Shown here in pieces: positions 31,475-42,131 of a DNA stretch of 64,000 bases (its first letter is position 1; every line of letters begins with the position of its first letter). Location: the NCBI GenBank assembly GCA_016458225.1, contig JAEMGR010000007.1, positions 248,001 to 312,000 on the forward strand, read 5' to 3'. The notes under the pieces were generated by a model, which worked only from the letters and a program-made list of their open reading frames with translations, was not told the origin of the DNA and made no database searches. A program made the translations under genes and the position numbers. This DNA is from Myxococcaceae bacterium JPH2. Lineage in GTDB: Bacteria > Myxococcota > Myxococcia > Myxococcales > Myxococcaceae.

Positions 31475-32085
31475 TTGCCCGGCTGCGTGGCACCGTGGTG
31501 GAGAAGGGACTGGAGGACGCCGTCATCGACGTGAACGGCGTCGGGTATCGGGTGAACCTCTCCACGCTCGCGCTGGGGAAGCTTCCCGCCGACGGCCAGC
31601 CCGTGGACGTGCGCATCCGCACCGTGGTGCGCGAGGACGCCTTCGAGCTGTTCGGCTTCCTCACCGTCGCCGAGGAGGAGGTGTTCCTTCTTCTCAACGG
31701 CGTGTCGCGCGTGGGCCCGCGCATGGCCCTGTCCGTCCTCTCTGGGATGGAGGTCGCGGAGCTGGTGACGGCGCTCGCACGCGGTGAAGTGGCCCGGCTG
31801 GCCAAGATTCACGGTGTTGGAAAGAAGACAGCCGAGCGGCTGGTGCTGGAACTGAAGGACAAGGTGAAGTCCATTCACCTAGAGGCCGTGGCCCGGGGCG
31901 CCGCGGCCCCCACTCCCCAGGTTGGCGGTACGAAGTCCGACCTCGTCTCCGCCCTGCTCAACCTGGGCTACAAACCACCCCAAGCGGAGAAGGCCGCCGA
32001 GTTGGCCAGTGAACGCTTGGGTCCTGACGCGACGTTCCAGGCCCTCTTTCGCGAGGCCCTCAAGGCGTTGCGCTCAGGCGGTTGA
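31471..32085 (+). CDS. ruvA: Holliday junction branch-migration protein RuvA
   Basis: 204 residues. OB-fold N-terminal domain MIARLRGTVVEKGLEDAVIDVNGVGYRV, helix-hairpin-helix motifs FLLLNGVSRVGPRMALSVLSG and LAKIHGVGKKTAERLVLELKDK, and the C-terminal RuvB-binding domain (SDLVSALLNLGYKPPQAEKAAE). Forms the tetramer that loads RuvB onto junctions. Overlaps ruvC by ATGA. ruvB is 3 kb downstream, separated by two unrelated genes. Confidence 0.97.
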   Translation: MIARLRGTVVEKGLEDAVIDVNGVGYRVNLSTLALGKLPADGQPVDVRIRTVVREDAFELFGFLTVAEEEVFLLLNGVSRVGPRMALSVLSGMEVAELVTALARGEVARLAKIHGVGKKTAERLVLELKDKVKSIHLEAVARGAAAPTPQVGGTKSDLVSALLNLGYKPPQAEKAAELASERLGPDATFQALFREALKALRSGG

Positions 32086-32319
32086 AGTTCGGGACTCCGA
32101 GCAGAACCCGCACAAACTTCCATTCCAGTTAAAGTGGAAGCGGTTGGAGGTTGGACGGCGCGGGTGTCGAGGTGGACGCACGGTCGGATTGGCACGCAGG
32201 CTCTCGGACATGCCAACGGGTCCGAAGCCTGAGGGTTGCTGATGAATTCCGCCGGGGATGTCACTTTGCAGCCCGGACGGTGGAGGGGAGGGCTTCCACC
32301 GTGGACAAGGAGTCTCGCG

Positions 32320-33801
32320 ATGATGGCGTGGCGTGGTGTTCATGTCCTCGTTCCGTTGCTGGCGGGCTGTGGGGTGGGATGTGGCCCCATGGGTTGGGAT
32401 GACGGGCTCCCAGGCGTGGGGGTGGAATCCCAGGAGCTGGACGCGGAGAGCTGCACCCGTGCGCCGCGCCGCGTGGGAGACGCGCCGCCGGATGGGCCGC
32501 CGGGAGGTGGGAAGCCGGACCTGTTGGTGTTGGGGGTCGAGCAGCTCTTCTACTCGGCGGACGACGGCGTGCATGGTCGCGAGCTGTGGGCGAGCAACGG
32601 CGAGGACGCCAGCACGCGGATGCTGCGCGATGTGCGGCCGGGGCCCGCGGGAGGCACGCCTCGGTTCCTGAAGCGGGTGGGGCGCCAGGTCTTCTTCGTC
32701 GCGGATGACGGCGTGCACGGCCCCGAGCTGTGGAAGAGCGACGGGACGCCGGGCGGCACATTGCTGGTGAAGGACGTGCGGCCGGGGCCCGCGGGCAGCG
32801 CGCCCGACTGGTTCACCGAGGTCCGAGGCAAGCTCTACTTCACCGCGGACGACGGCGTGCACGGCCGCGAGCTGTGGGTGAGTGACGGGACCTCGGCGGG
32901 GACGGTGCTCGCGCGGGAGTTCGCCCCGGGGCCCGCGGCGCTGTACCTGGACGGGCTGGCGGTGTGGAACAACCGGCTGGTGCTGGTGGCCTCCGGCGAG
33001 CACGACGTGACGATCTGGGCGCTGGAGCCCTCGGGCGCGGCGCACGCGCTGTTCCGTGCTCCGGATACGTCGCTGGTGTTCTCGCTGACGCCGGTGGGCT
33101 CGCGACTGTTCTTCCTGGTGGATCCGGGCGACGGCGTCGCGACGCTGTGGGCCTCCTGGGGGCTGCCACTGTTCGCGTTCCCCTTGCGGCGCTTCCAAGG
33201 GGACTACCCGGCCTCGCTCACGCGGATGGGGGACGCCGTCTACTTCATGGCGGGCGCCGAGGGCTTCTGGGGCGGGCCGGGCGATGGCGTCCATGGCGGC
33301 GAGCTGTGGAAGAGCGACGGCACGTGGCTGGGGACGCGGATGGTGAAGGACATCCGGCCTGGGGCGGAGTCGTCCTTGCCCTCGGGGCTCGTGGTGCTGG
33401 ATGGGAAGCTGTACTTCTCCGCGGACGACGGCGTGCATGGCCGCGAGCTGTGGCGCAGTGACGGCACGGCCTCGGGCACGCGCTTGTGGGCGGACCTGGA
33501 GCCGGGCCCCGTGGGCAGCGCGCCGGAGCAGCTGACGGTGGTGGGCGACACGCTCGTGTTCTCCGCGGCCACGCCGCAGCGCGGGCGCGAGGCGTGGCTC
33601 ACCGAGCACCTTCCGTCCTCGTCGCGGCGCCTGACGGACATCGCGCCGGGGCCCGCGTCGTCGAATCCGCACGGCTTCGTCGGGCTGGGAGGAAACGTCT
33701 ACTTCGCGGCCACGGACGGCACGGGCGACGACGCGCTGTGGTCACTGTCCCTGCGTGCCATGCCTCGGTGCGTGGAGGCGGTGGCGGCCGAGGTGCGCTG
33801 A
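32320..33801 (+). CDS. ELWxxDGT-repeat lipoprotein
   Basis: 493 residues. N-terminal lipoprotein signal MMAWRGVHVLVPLLAGCGVGC with lipobox LAGC. The rest is built of about seven roughly 48-residue blades with the core ADDGVHGRELWxSDGT and DxRPGPAGSxP, the ELWxxDGT repeat expected to form a beta propeller. Blade 4 is degenerate (no ELW) and blade 6 has REAWLTE instead. Start ATG 32320 has AAGGAG seven nt upstream. Myxobacterial genomes carry many such surface propellers; ligand unknown. It interrupts the ruv cluster. Confidence 0.85.
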   Translation: MMAWRGVHVLVPLLAGCGVGCGPMGWDDGLPGVGVESQELDAESCTRAPRRVGDAPPDGPPGGGKPDLLVLGVEQLFYSADDGVHGRELWASNGEDASTRMLRDVRPGPAGGTPRFLKRVGRQVFFVADDGVHGPELWKSDGTPGGTLLVKDVRPGPAGSAPDWFTEVRGKLYFTADDGVHGRELWVSDGTSAGTVLAREFAPGPAALYLDGLAVWNNRLVLVASGEHDVTIWALEPSGAAHALFRAPDTSLVFSLTPVGSRLFFLVDPGDGVATLWASWGLPLFAFPLRRFQGDYPASLTRMGDAVYFMAGAEGFWGGPGDGVHGGELWKSDGTWLGTRMVKDIRPGAESSLPSGLVVLDGKLYFSADDGVHGRELWRSDGTASGTRLWADLEPGPVGSAPEQLTVVGDTLVFSAATPQRGREAWLTEHLPSSSRRLTDIAPGPASSNPHGFVGLGGNVYFAATDGTGDDALWSLSLRAMPRCVEAVAAEVR

Positions 33802-33813
33802 GCGCCTCGCGGC

Positions 33814-34899
33814 TCAGGCGGCGCGGCGGGCAGCAGGCGTGGGGCGGATGTCTCCCTCGTTGGGCGCGGGCAGCACGACCGAGGGAGCCAGTCCCGGCGC
33901 GAGCAGGTGGGACGTGAGGAGCGAGGACGGGTGGAAGTTGATGTACGCGCCCTCGACGGCGGAGGGCCCGGCGAACAGCTTCTCCACGACCATGGACGTG
34001 TACTGCTCCAGCGAGTCCTCGCGCGTGTTGCCGTTGAGCACCACCTCCCACCCGAGCTGCTCGGCGAAGCGGCGCACGCCGGGGATGTGCGACTGGAGCG
34101 GCGTGTAGCTCTCCGTGCACACGCCGTTCTCGCTGACGACGAACACCTCGCGCGCGTTGGCCACGGCCAGGGACATGTTCCCCTGGGTGTGGCCCGGCGT
34201 GCTGAGGATGGCGGCGCCCTGGCCAAGCCACGCGTCGCCGTCGAGCAACACCACGCGCTCCTCGGGGACCTCGGCACCGCCGGGCACGAACCACACCTGC
34301 TGCATGGGGTGCAGGTGCTTCACCAGCTCCCACTCGGCGCGCTGCACGAGCAGCTTGGCGCGCGGGAAGAAGCCGGGCTGGCCATCACCGCCCAGCCAGC
34401 CGCGCAGGTCCTGGATGTGGAGGTGGTCGAACGCGAGGTAGTCCACGTCGCCGGGCGTCAGCCCCAGGCGCTCCAGGTGGCTCTGCACGGTGCCGTGGCG
34501 CGTGGACATCACCTTGTCGGAGAGGAAGGCGCCGTAGCGCTCCCGCAGCGCGCGGTAGAAGGGCGCCGCGTAGCCGCGCTCGTAATCGGTGGGGTTGAAG
34601 AGGAGCGTGCGCAGCTGCCCCGTGCCCGCCTCGACGAACTGCACCACCTGCATGCGGTTGGTCATCATCACGTACGGCGCGGGAGACATGGCCGCGCCGC
34701 TGAAGGCGAAGAGGGTGGGGTAGGGGAACGTGATGAGGTCGCACGTGGCCACGGCCGCCACGGGGCCTTCGGCGGTGAAGGCCTCGCGGGCCTGGAGCGT
34801 GGCGCGCCGCAGCCGCTGCATGCGCAGTCCGTGGACGCGCTCGGCGCGGGCCTCGGCGAGGAAGGGGAGGGCACGGAAGGACACGGCGCTGGGGCTCAT
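33814..34899 (-). CDS. MBL-fold hydrolase-like protein with altered metal motif
   Basis: 361 residues. Metallo-beta-lactamase fold signatures: [12 protein letters not shown] where HxHxDH would be expected (H, H and D kept, last H missing), a [12 protein letters not shown] metal-His segment, and NFHPSSLL near the end with the last His. The first 90 residues are not part of the core fold. Activity and substrate unknown; changes in the first motif leave metal loading uncertain. GGGAGACGACCC precedes ATG 34899. Convergent with the ELWxxDGT gene; divergent from ruvB. Confidence 0.7.
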   Translation of the reverse strand: MSPSAVSFRALPFLAEARAERVHGLRMQRLRRATLQAREAFTAEGPVAAVATCDLITFPYPTLFAFSGAAMSPAPYVMMTNRMQVVQFVEAGTGQLRTLLFNPTDYERGYAAPFYRALRERYGAFLSDKVMSTRHGTVQSHLERLGLTPGDVDYLAFDHLHIQDLRGWLGGDGQPGFFPRAKLLVQRAEWELVKHLHPMQQVWFVPGGAEVPEERVVLLDGDAWLGQGAAILSTPGHTQGNMSLAVANAREVFVVSENGVCTESYTPLQSHIPGVRRFAEQLGWEVVLNGNTREDSLEQYTSMVVEKLFAGPSAVEGAYINFHPSSLLTSHLLAPGLAPSVVLPAPNEGDIRPTPAARRAA

Positions 34900-35079
34900 G
34901 GGTCGTCTCCCATACTCAAAGCGGGACACCGGGGGGGCCGGCGGTCTCGGGCGATGTCTGGAATATGGCAGAAGCGCAGGGGGCGGGTCTTCCGGAGGAA
35001 GCCTCCCGGCGCCCGACCTGCCAAGCCGCACCGCGCCAGATGTGCCGCGACATGCGCCCCCATCCTGTATAGGGTCGGC

Positions 35080-36114
<1,035 letters not shown>

Positions 36115-36130
36115 CCGCCGCAAGGGACCC

Positions 36131-37615
36131 ATGAGCCAAGCCACCGCCCCCGTGTCCTCGGCACCCCACGCTCCCCGGGACTTCTACGGGGACCTGATGC
36201 GCGCCACGCAGGCCGCCCGCGCCGGCTTCCTCGCCGAGCGCGAGCGCTGGCTGCGCGGTGTTCCGGTGGAGGGCCGCGAGCAGCTCCTCTTCGAGTTCGA
36301 GATGTGGCTGCGGGGCGTGGAGCGCTACCTGAACCTCCACAACGCGGTGGTGGACGTGCGCGCCCGTCCGCTCGTCACGCGCGACTTCCACGAAGAGCTC
36401 GTGGACGTCCGTGACGCCATGGAGCGCGCGGTGCGCGTCGCGCGGCACCTGCAGGACCCGGACAGTGATCCGAAGATGGTGTTCCGCAAGTACGTGGAGA
36501 CCCAGCTCGCGGACGACCGGGTGCGCCGCCTGCTCATCGAGGAGGAGTTGGATCAGGTCACCCCGCCCGAGAGCCTCTTCGTCCTGCGCGAGGCCTTCGA
36601 CGCGCTGAAGAACCTGTTGGACCACCTGCTGCAGTTGCCCGTCATCGGCCTGAGCCTCTTCCAGGACGTGGGCAAGCTGGCGCTGCGCGAGGTCGTCCTC
36701 AACCGCTACTTCCGGCCGTTCCGCCCGCTCGAGTTCCGCGTCGAGTACGACCGGCTGCGCTCGCTGCGACTGCTGGACTCGCTGGCCACGCTGCCCGAGG
36801 ACACGCGGCCGCTCTTCACCACCGCGTTCCTGGGCCTGTTCCGCGTGCTGCACTACCTGGCGCATGTGGACGCGGAGGCGCAGCCGCCGTTCCCTCGGCG
36901 GATCCGCGTGCTGTTGGCGCTCGTGCGGGGGGAGTGCTCGGCGCTGGCCAACTACATGCACACGGAGCTGTCGCCCAAGGCCGGCCCCAAGCCGCTCCAG
37001 GCGGCCGCGCTGCGCGCCGCGCGTGACCTCGCCAAGGAGACGGACCGCATCGCGCGCGAAGTGCTCGTGGACCTGGACCGCGAGCCCGAGGCGCCGCGCC
37101 GCGCCGCCGATGCCTTCACCACCGTCCTGCGCGCGCAGGTGGTGGCGCTCGCCGAGGCCCTCTTCCCCGGCGCCGCGACGGGGGACGACGCCTTCGCGCA
37201 GCTCACCAGCGCGCAGGACGCCGCGCTGCGACTGCGCAAGGACCTGTGGGTCTACGCGCAGTTGTGCCGCGCGGCCGAGGCGCACCTGCGCGCCGACGAC
37301 GTCCCGTCCGCCGAGCGCGTCCTGGAGGCGCTCCGCTCGTTCCTCGACTACTTCCACGACGGCGGCTACCAGCTGCTGCGCTACGCGGACTACGACGCGT
37401 TCGACCGCTTCACCTCGCTGCTGGTGGAGCTGCCCTGGCCACCCGAGGGCCCCGGCATCCGCAGCCGCCTCGCCGAGGACCTGCGCCGCTTCTCGCAGAC
37501 CCTCGAGACGACCTTCCACGCGGTCAGCCGGCGCGCGCTGCTCCAGGGCCGAGGGTTTGATCGCCAGGAGGCGGAGGCCTTGCGCGACCGCTTCCTGCCC
37601 CCCGCGGCCCGCTAG
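36131..37615 (+). CDS. Large hypothetical protein downstream of ruvB
   Basis: 494 residues, not recognised. Almost entirely helical by composition, charged, no signal peptide or membrane helix; segments such as FEFEMWLRGVERYLNLHNAVVDV, LRLLDSLATLPEDTRPLFTTAFLG and FLDYFHDGGYQLLRYADYDAFDRF have conserved-looking aromatic residues. AAGGGA precedes ATG 36131. The 16-bp spacing to ruvB suggests co-transcription, so a link to recombination is possible but nothing in the sequence shows it. Confidence 0.75.
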   Translation: MSQATAPVSSAPHAPRDFYGDLMRATQAARAGFLAERERWLRGVPVEGREQLLFEFEMWLRGVERYLNLHNAVVDVRARPLVTRDFHEELVDVRDAMERAVRVARHLQDPDSDPKMVFRKYVETQLADDRVRRLLIEEELDQVTPPESLFVLREAFDALKNLLDHLLQLPVIGLSLFQDVGKLALREVVLNRYFRPFRPLEFRVEYDRLRSLRLLDSLATLPEDTRPLFTTAFLGLFRVLHYLAHVDAEAQPPFPRRIRVLLALVRGECSALANYMHTELSPKAGPKPLQAAALRAARDLAKETDRIAREVLVDLDREPEAPRRAADAFTTVLRAQVVALAEALFPGAATGDDAFAQLTSAQDAALRLRKDLWVYAQLCRAAEAHLRADDVPSAERVLEALRSFLDYFHDGGYQLLRYADYDAFDRFTSLLVELPWPPEGPGIRSRLAEDLRRFSQTLETTFHAVSRRALLQGRGFDRQEAEALRDRFLPPAAR

Positions 37616-38032
37616 AGCCCCCCTCACGGGTTTGCCTCGGCCCCGCCCGTTGCGATAGAGACCCGCCGCTGTTTCACCCAGGACACGCACTCTCCGCGAG
37701 GGCGTGGCATGGGGACGGGGCGAGGCGGGTCGGGTGATGAATCTCGGACACGGTTGTCACGGTGGCGCGGATGAATTCCGCATTTCTTGGCGAGGCCCTG
37801 CCGGAGAAGGGGCCGGAGGTGCCGGGCCGCGGCGCCAATTCGCTAGGAGTTCCAAGGGGTTGGTGGACACACCGGCTCGCTCGGGGGCGAGCGGCCTGTC
37901 ACAGCGGGATGGCATGCTGATTGCTCTTGTGTGCGGCGCGTCAGACCACTGATGAACGGTAGGGCTCCCATCCGGCCCGGAGTCACACCCAGAGAGCGGC
38001 AGCAGCGACGCAGCCATCGAGGCGACACCCAC
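37616..38032. other. Intergenic region before lpxC
   Basis: 417 bp with no convincing gene. It probably holds the promoter of lpxC. Small GC-rich inverted repeats occur (for example CTCGC/GCGAG at about 37877-37893), none with a U-run. I see no clear -35/-10 pair or sigma-54 site. Confidence 0.5.
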
Positions 38033-38977
38033 ATGTCCCAGTCCTTCCACAGCCAGCGCACCCTCTCTCAGACCGCCACTTTCCAGGGAGTGGGCCTCCA
38101 CTCGGGTACTCCGGTGACGCTCACCCTGCGCCCCGCGCCGGCGGGCCATGGGATTGTGTTCGTGCGCACGGACCTGCCCCGGCCGGTGTCCATCCCCGCG
38201 CTGGCGGAGTACGTGGTGGACACGGCGCTGGCCACCTCGCTGGGCAAGGACGGCGTGCGGGTGGGCACGGTGGAGCACCTGATGTCGGCACTGGCGGGGA
38301 TGGGCATCGACAACGCGCGCGTGGAGCTGGACGGGCCCGAGGTGCCCATCATGGATGGCAGCGCCGCCGTCTTCGCGCAGGTCATCCAGGAGGCGGGTGT
38401 TCGCGAGCTGGACGCGCCCCGCGAGTACCTCGTCATCAAGAAGCATGTGGCGGTGGCGGAGGGTGACAAGCAGGCCTCGCTCGCGCCGGCGCGCCGCTTC
38501 CGGATCAGCTGCACCATCGACTTCGAGCACCCCGTCATCCAGGGCCAGTCCTTCGACGTGGAGCTGAATGACCGCGGCTTCTCGCGTGAGATTTCCCGCG
38601 CGCGCACGTTTGGCTTCCTGCGCGACGTGGAGAAGCTCAAGAAGCTGGGCCTGGCGCGCGGCGGCTCGCTGGAGAACGCCATCGTGGTGGACGAGGTGGC
38701 CATCCTCAACCCCGAGGGCCTGCGCTTCCCGGACGAGTTCGTCCGGCACAAGATCCTCGACGCGGTGGGCGACGTGTCGCTCTTTGGTCGGCCTGTCATT
38801 GGACACATGACGGCCTACAAGACGGGCCATGCGCTCAATCACAAACTCGTGCGCAAGGTCCTGTCCGACCCCAGCGCATATGAGATTGTCACGGTGCGCC
38901 GGCCCGAGGCGGAGGGCATGGAGTTGACGATGCCTGGCCTCTCGGGTGGTCTCGAATTGGAGCCGCTGGTCGCGTAG
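38033..38977 (+). CDS. lpxC: UDP-3-O-acyl-N-acetylglucosamine deacetylase LpxC
   Basis: 314 residues. Zinc deacetylase, first committed step of lipid A synthesis. Ligand and catalytic residues match E. coli with an offset of one or less: H82 in TVEHLMSAL, H239 and D243 in FVRHKILDAVGD, H266 in TGHALNH; E in VEHL is also present. N-terminus SQRTLSQTATFQGVGLHSG is typical. ATG 38033 is favoured over upstream in-frame codons because the family begins here. Stands alone. Confidence 0.97.
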   Translation: MSQSFHSQRTLSQTATFQGVGLHSGTPVTLTLRPAPAGHGIVFVRTDLPRPVSIPALAEYVVDTALATSLGKDGVRVGTVEHLMSALAGMGIDNARVELDGPEVPIMDGSAAVFAQVIQEAGVRELDAPREYLVIKKHVAVAEGDKQASLAPARRFRISCTIDFEHPVIQGQSFDVELNDRGFSREISRARTFGFLRDVEKLKKLGLARGGSLENAIVVDEVAILNPEGLRFPDEFVRHKILDAVGDVSLFGRPVIGHMTAYKTGHALNHKLVRKVLSDPSAYEIVTVRRPEAEGMELTMPGLSGGLELEPLVA

Positions 38978-39024
38978 TTCCATTTGCTTGCCAGCTCTGG
39001 GCGCCTCGACTAAGTCCGCGCCTT

Positions 39025-40137
39025 ATGTCCTCTATGCGCCCCACTCGCGTCATTCTGGCCGCCGCACTCCTTGCGGCATCCCTCACCACTGGCTGCAACA
39101 AGGAGAAGGCTCCGGCGACTGCTCCGACGCAGGCGCAGACCGCGCCCGCAGCCGGTGAGATGGCTCCGGACGCCGTCGTCGCCACGTACGGCAACGGCCA
39201 GAAGGTCACCTTCTCCGAGCTGAACGAGCGCATCAAGGAGCCGCTCGCGAACCTCGACAAGCAGAAGTACCAGCTGCGCAAGCGGGGCCTGGAGGGCCTT
39301 GTCACGGAGCGCCTGGTGCAGGCCGAGGCGAAGAAGCACAACCAGACGGAGGACCAGTTCCTCAAGTCGGAGATCGACGACAAGATCCCCGCGCCTTCCG
39401 ATGACAAGGTGAAGGAGGTCTTCGAGGGTGCCAAGGGCCAGCTTCCCCCGGGCGCCACCGTCGACCAGATGAAGCCGCAGATCGTCGAGTACCTCACCGG
39501 TCAGCAGAAGCAGGAGCGCGCGCAGGCGCTCTTCGACGAGCTCCGCAAGCAGAACAACGTGCAGTACCAGCTGCCCGAGCCCCCGCGCCCGGCCGCCGAG
39601 CGCAAGCAGGTGGCCGCGACCGGTCCGGCCAAGGGCCCGGCGAGCGCGCCCGTCACCATCGTGGAGTTCAGCGACTTCCAGTGCCCGTTCTGCAGCCGCG
39701 CCATCGCGACGGTGGACCAGGTGACGAAGACGTACGGTGACAAGGTGCACCTGGTGTTCCGCAACTTCCCGCTCGACTTCCACAAGGACGCGCAGAAGGC
39801 CGCCGAGGCCGCTCAGTGCGCCAACGACCAGGGCAAGTTCTGGGAGATGCACGACAAGCTCTTCGCCAGCCAGCAGCAGGGCCTGGGCGTGGACAACCTG
39901 AAGAAGTACGCCGCCGAGCTGAAGCTGGACGCGGCGAAGTTCGACAAGTGCCTGGACTCGGGTGAGAAGGCCGCGGTCGTGAAGGCGGACCAGGCGGACG
40001 GCGCGAAGGTCGGCGTCAACGGCACGCCCGCGTTCTTCATCAACGGCATCATGCTCTCGGGCGCGCAGCCGTTCGAGGAGTTCAAGAGCATCATCGACGC
40101 CGAACTGGCGGGCGGTCAGAAGGCCGAGCAGAAGTAG
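39025..40137 (+). CDS. Lipoprotein with PPIase/SurA-like N-terminus and DsbA-like thioredoxin domain
   Basis: 370 residues. Lipoprotein signal with lipobox LTTGC (C25). Residues about 50-180 (VVATYGNGQKVTFSELNERI, LRKRGLEGLVTERLVQAEAKKHN, PSDDKVKEVFE) resemble the SurA/PrsA-type chaperone helical domain. Residues 200-360 form a DsbA-type thioredoxin domain with CPFC in IVEFSDFQCPFCSRAI and the cis-Pro loop VNGTPAFFING. It probably forms or isomerises disulfides in envelope proteins while holding the client. Possibly reduced by the DsbD at 5012. Confidence 0.85.
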   Translation: MSSMRPTRVILAAALLAASLTTGCNKEKAPATAPTQAQTAPAAGEMAPDAVVATYGNGQKVTFSELNERIKEPLANLDKQKYQLRKRGLEGLVTERLVQAEAKKHNQTEDQFLKSEIDDKIPAPSDDKVKEVFEGAKGQLPPGATVDQMKPQIVEYLTGQQKQERAQALFDELRKQNNVQYQLPEPPRPAAERKQVAATGPAKGPASAPVTIVEFSDFQCPFCSRAIATVDQVTKTYGDKVHLVFRNFPLDFHKDAQKAAEAAQCANDQGKFWEMHDKLFASQQQGLGVDNLKKYAAELKLDAAKFDKCLDSGEKAAVVKADQADGAKVGVNGTPAFFINGIMLSGAQPFEEFKSIIDAELAGGQKAEQK

Positions 40138-40154
40138 TTCTCGGAGGCCTCGCG

Positions 40155-41390
40155 GTGGTGGCGCGACCCAAGGCCCTTCCGAAAGTCAGCGGCGAGTCGG
40201 TTTCGCTCGAACTCGAGCGACCGCTCGCCGCTGCTGTTTCTGGCGATCGTCCCCTCGCGGCGCACTTCCTCGCGCCCGAGGGGCTCGTCCTCCTCCAGGA
40301 CTCGCCCGCGGTCGCCGGCTTCTTCGCCGGGAGCCTGGGCACGTTGTCCGTGGAGGAAGCCTTCGCGCACGTCCTGTCCGGCATCCGCACGGGGCAGCTC
40401 GTGGTGCAGCACGGAGCGGTGCGCCGCTCGGTATCCTTCCGGGATGGGCAGGTGGTGTTCGCCACCTCCACCGAGCCCTGGGAGCGGCTGGGCACGGTGC
40501 TGACGCGCCTGGGGCTGGTGTCCGAGGCGCGGCTCCAGGAGGCGCTCACGCGGGTGACGTCGTCGCGCCGGCTGGGGCAGGTGCTGACGTCCTCGGGCTG
40601 GGTGACGGAGGCGAACCTCTACAGCGCCATGACGTACGTGGTGCGCGAGGTGGTGCTCAACCTCTTCGAGATGAGGGAGGGCAGCTTCCTCTTCGTGGAG
40701 ACGCGCGTGCCGGTGGCGGACGCGGTGAAGCTGCCCGAGCGCACGCGCGACCTGGTCCTCGCGGGCATCAAGCGCGCGGAGGAGACGGTCCGCCTGCGCC
40801 GCGGCCTGCCGGATGACCTGTGGGTGGTGCCGGGCTCCGAGGGACCGCTGCCCGGGGACGAGGCCCTCTTCGCGAAGCTGGGCGCGGGCACCTCGCTGGG
40901 CGCGCTGCGCGCGGTGTACCCGGGGTGCCAGTACTCGTTCTACACGTGGCTCCAGGAGGGCCAGCGCGGACGCAACCTGCTCCTGCGCGCGCCGGAGCCC
41001 GTCGCCTCGGCCGGGCCCGAGGTCGAGGGCATGGCGTGGGAGCTGCTCTCCGCCGAGGAGCGCTACAACCTCCTGCTGTCCCTGGTGCACCGCGCGCTGC
41101 GTGACGCGGGCAACCCCGTGGACCTGCTGCGTGGCTTCCTGGACGCGCCACCGCCGGGCCTGGAGAGCGCCTACGCGGGCGTGGCGCTCGGGCCGGACGG
41201 GCGCGTGGATGTGTCGCGGCTGCGCGCGAATGTCTCCGGCAGCGGCGAAGCGGTGGGGCGCGCGCTCGCGCTGGAGGCTCTGGACGCGCTGGTGGCCTAC
41301 GCCCTGTTCTCCGCGCGCAACGTGCTGCCCGCCGAGGTGGCCGAGCGGCTGGCGAACACCTACCGCACCCTGCAGGGAAGCCCCACGTAG
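40155..41390 (+). CDS. PATAN (DUF4388) domain protein
   Basis: 411 residues from GTG 40155, with CGGAGGCC upstream. N-terminal PATAN domain: GTLSVEEAFAHVLSGIRTGQLVVQHGAVRRSVSFRDGQVVFAT, followed by helical LGTVLTRLGLVSEARLQEAL and a second related segment. The C-terminal half (EERYNLLLSLVHRALRDAGNPVDLLRGFLDAPPPG) is helical with no known domain. Such proteins are thought to act in regulation or gliding-related signalling in myxobacteria. It is 17 bp after the DsbA-fold gene. Confidence 0.75.
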   Translation: MVARPKALPKVSGESVSLELERPLAAAVSGDRPLAAHFLAPEGLVLLQDSPAVAGFFAGSLGTLSVEEAFAHVLSGIRTGQLVVQHGAVRRSVSFRDGQVVFATSTEPWERLGTVLTRLGLVSEARLQEALTRVTSSRRLGQVLTSSGWVTEANLYSAMTYVVREVVLNLFEMREGSFLFVETRVPVADAVKLPERTRDLVLAGIKRAEETVRLRRGLPDDLWVVPGSEGPLPGDEALFAKLGAGTSLGALRAVYPGCQYSFYTWLQEGQRGRNLLLRAPEPVASAGPEVEGMAWELLSAEERYNLLLSLVHRALRDAGNPVDLLRGFLDAPPPGLESAYAGVALGPDGRVDVSRLRANVSGSGEAVGRALALEALDALVAYALFSARNVLPAEVAERLANTYRTLQGSPT

Positions 41391-41525
41391 CGCCGCGCAC
41401 GGGGCTGCGCGCGCGAGCTTCCTGCGCCTGACATCCCCACGCCATCCCACCCCTCGGGCCCTGGTTGCCCTCTCGCGGTGTGCGCAGCTTGCCCTCCCAA
41501 CGGCCTGCGGGCGGGGAGCGGCGAC

Positions 41526-42107
41526 ATGGGCGCGAAGTGGGTGTTGCGGTGGGGACTGTTGGTGCTGTGCACGGCGTGTGGCGCGACGCGCCAGCCCGTG
41601 GTGCGGGCCGACGAGGGCGTGGGCGGCTCGGGCAGCGCGGGACAGTCTGGCGCGCCTCGCCGCTACGTGGATGAAGACCTCGGCTTCGAGATCATCCGCC
41701 CCACCGCCGAGTGGCAGCTCGACGAGATGAACGAGCGCACCCCGGAGGGCCTCTCCATCCCCGTCATCCTGCGCCACCGCTCCTCGGGCGCGCAGGTGGT
41801 GCTCCAGGTGGCGCCCGGCGTCGCGACGCCCACGCAGTTCGCCGAGCGGCTGACGGAGGGGCTGCGTCAACAGCCGGGCTTCACCACCACGGATCCGCAG
41901 CCCATCTCGCTGTCGGACAACGCGGTGGGCTTCAACTTCCAGGTGGGGGACGGCGTGCGTGGCCGGGTCGCGGTGCGCGAGGGCAACTCGGGCCGCGTCC
42001 TCATGCTGCTGGCCACGTGGCCCACCGAGGCGTCCGCGGAGGTGCTGCGCAGCGTGGACGCCCTGCTGGAGGGCGTCCATCCGCTGCCCGAGCCCGACCA
42101 CGGCTGA
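41526..42107 (+). CDS. Lipoprotein, unknown function
   Basis: 193 residues. Signal MGAKWVLRWGLLVLCTACGATR with lipobox-like CTAC (C18). Mature chain (RRYVDEDLGFEIIRPTAEWQLDEMNERT, VILRHRSSGAQVVLQVAPGVATPTQFAERLTEGL) resembles small secreted alpha/beta domains of the PsbP/DcrB type, but I cannot assign a family. GGGGAG precedes ATG 41526. Convergent with pepA. Confidence 0.7.
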   Translation: MGAKWVLRWGLLVLCTACGATRQPVVRADEGVGGSGSAGQSGAPRRYVDEDLGFEIIRPTAEWQLDEMNERTPEGLSIPVILRHRSSGAQVVLQVAPGVATPTQFAERLTEGLRQQPGFTTTDPQPISLSDNAVGFNFQVGDGVRGRVAVREGNSGRVLMLLATWPTEASAEVLRSVDALLEGVHPLPEPDHG

Positions 42108-42131
42108 GCGCCGTGGCCGAGCGGATTCGAG

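Noticed and set aside
32117-32140. CTTCCA/TGGAAG inverted repeat after ruvA
   Set aside because: Short arms, 12-nt loop and no U-run; could be chance.
32190-32205. Sigma-54-like TGGCACGCAGGCTCTC before the ELWxxDGT gene
   Set aside because: The -12 GC is missing at the right spacing (CT instead).
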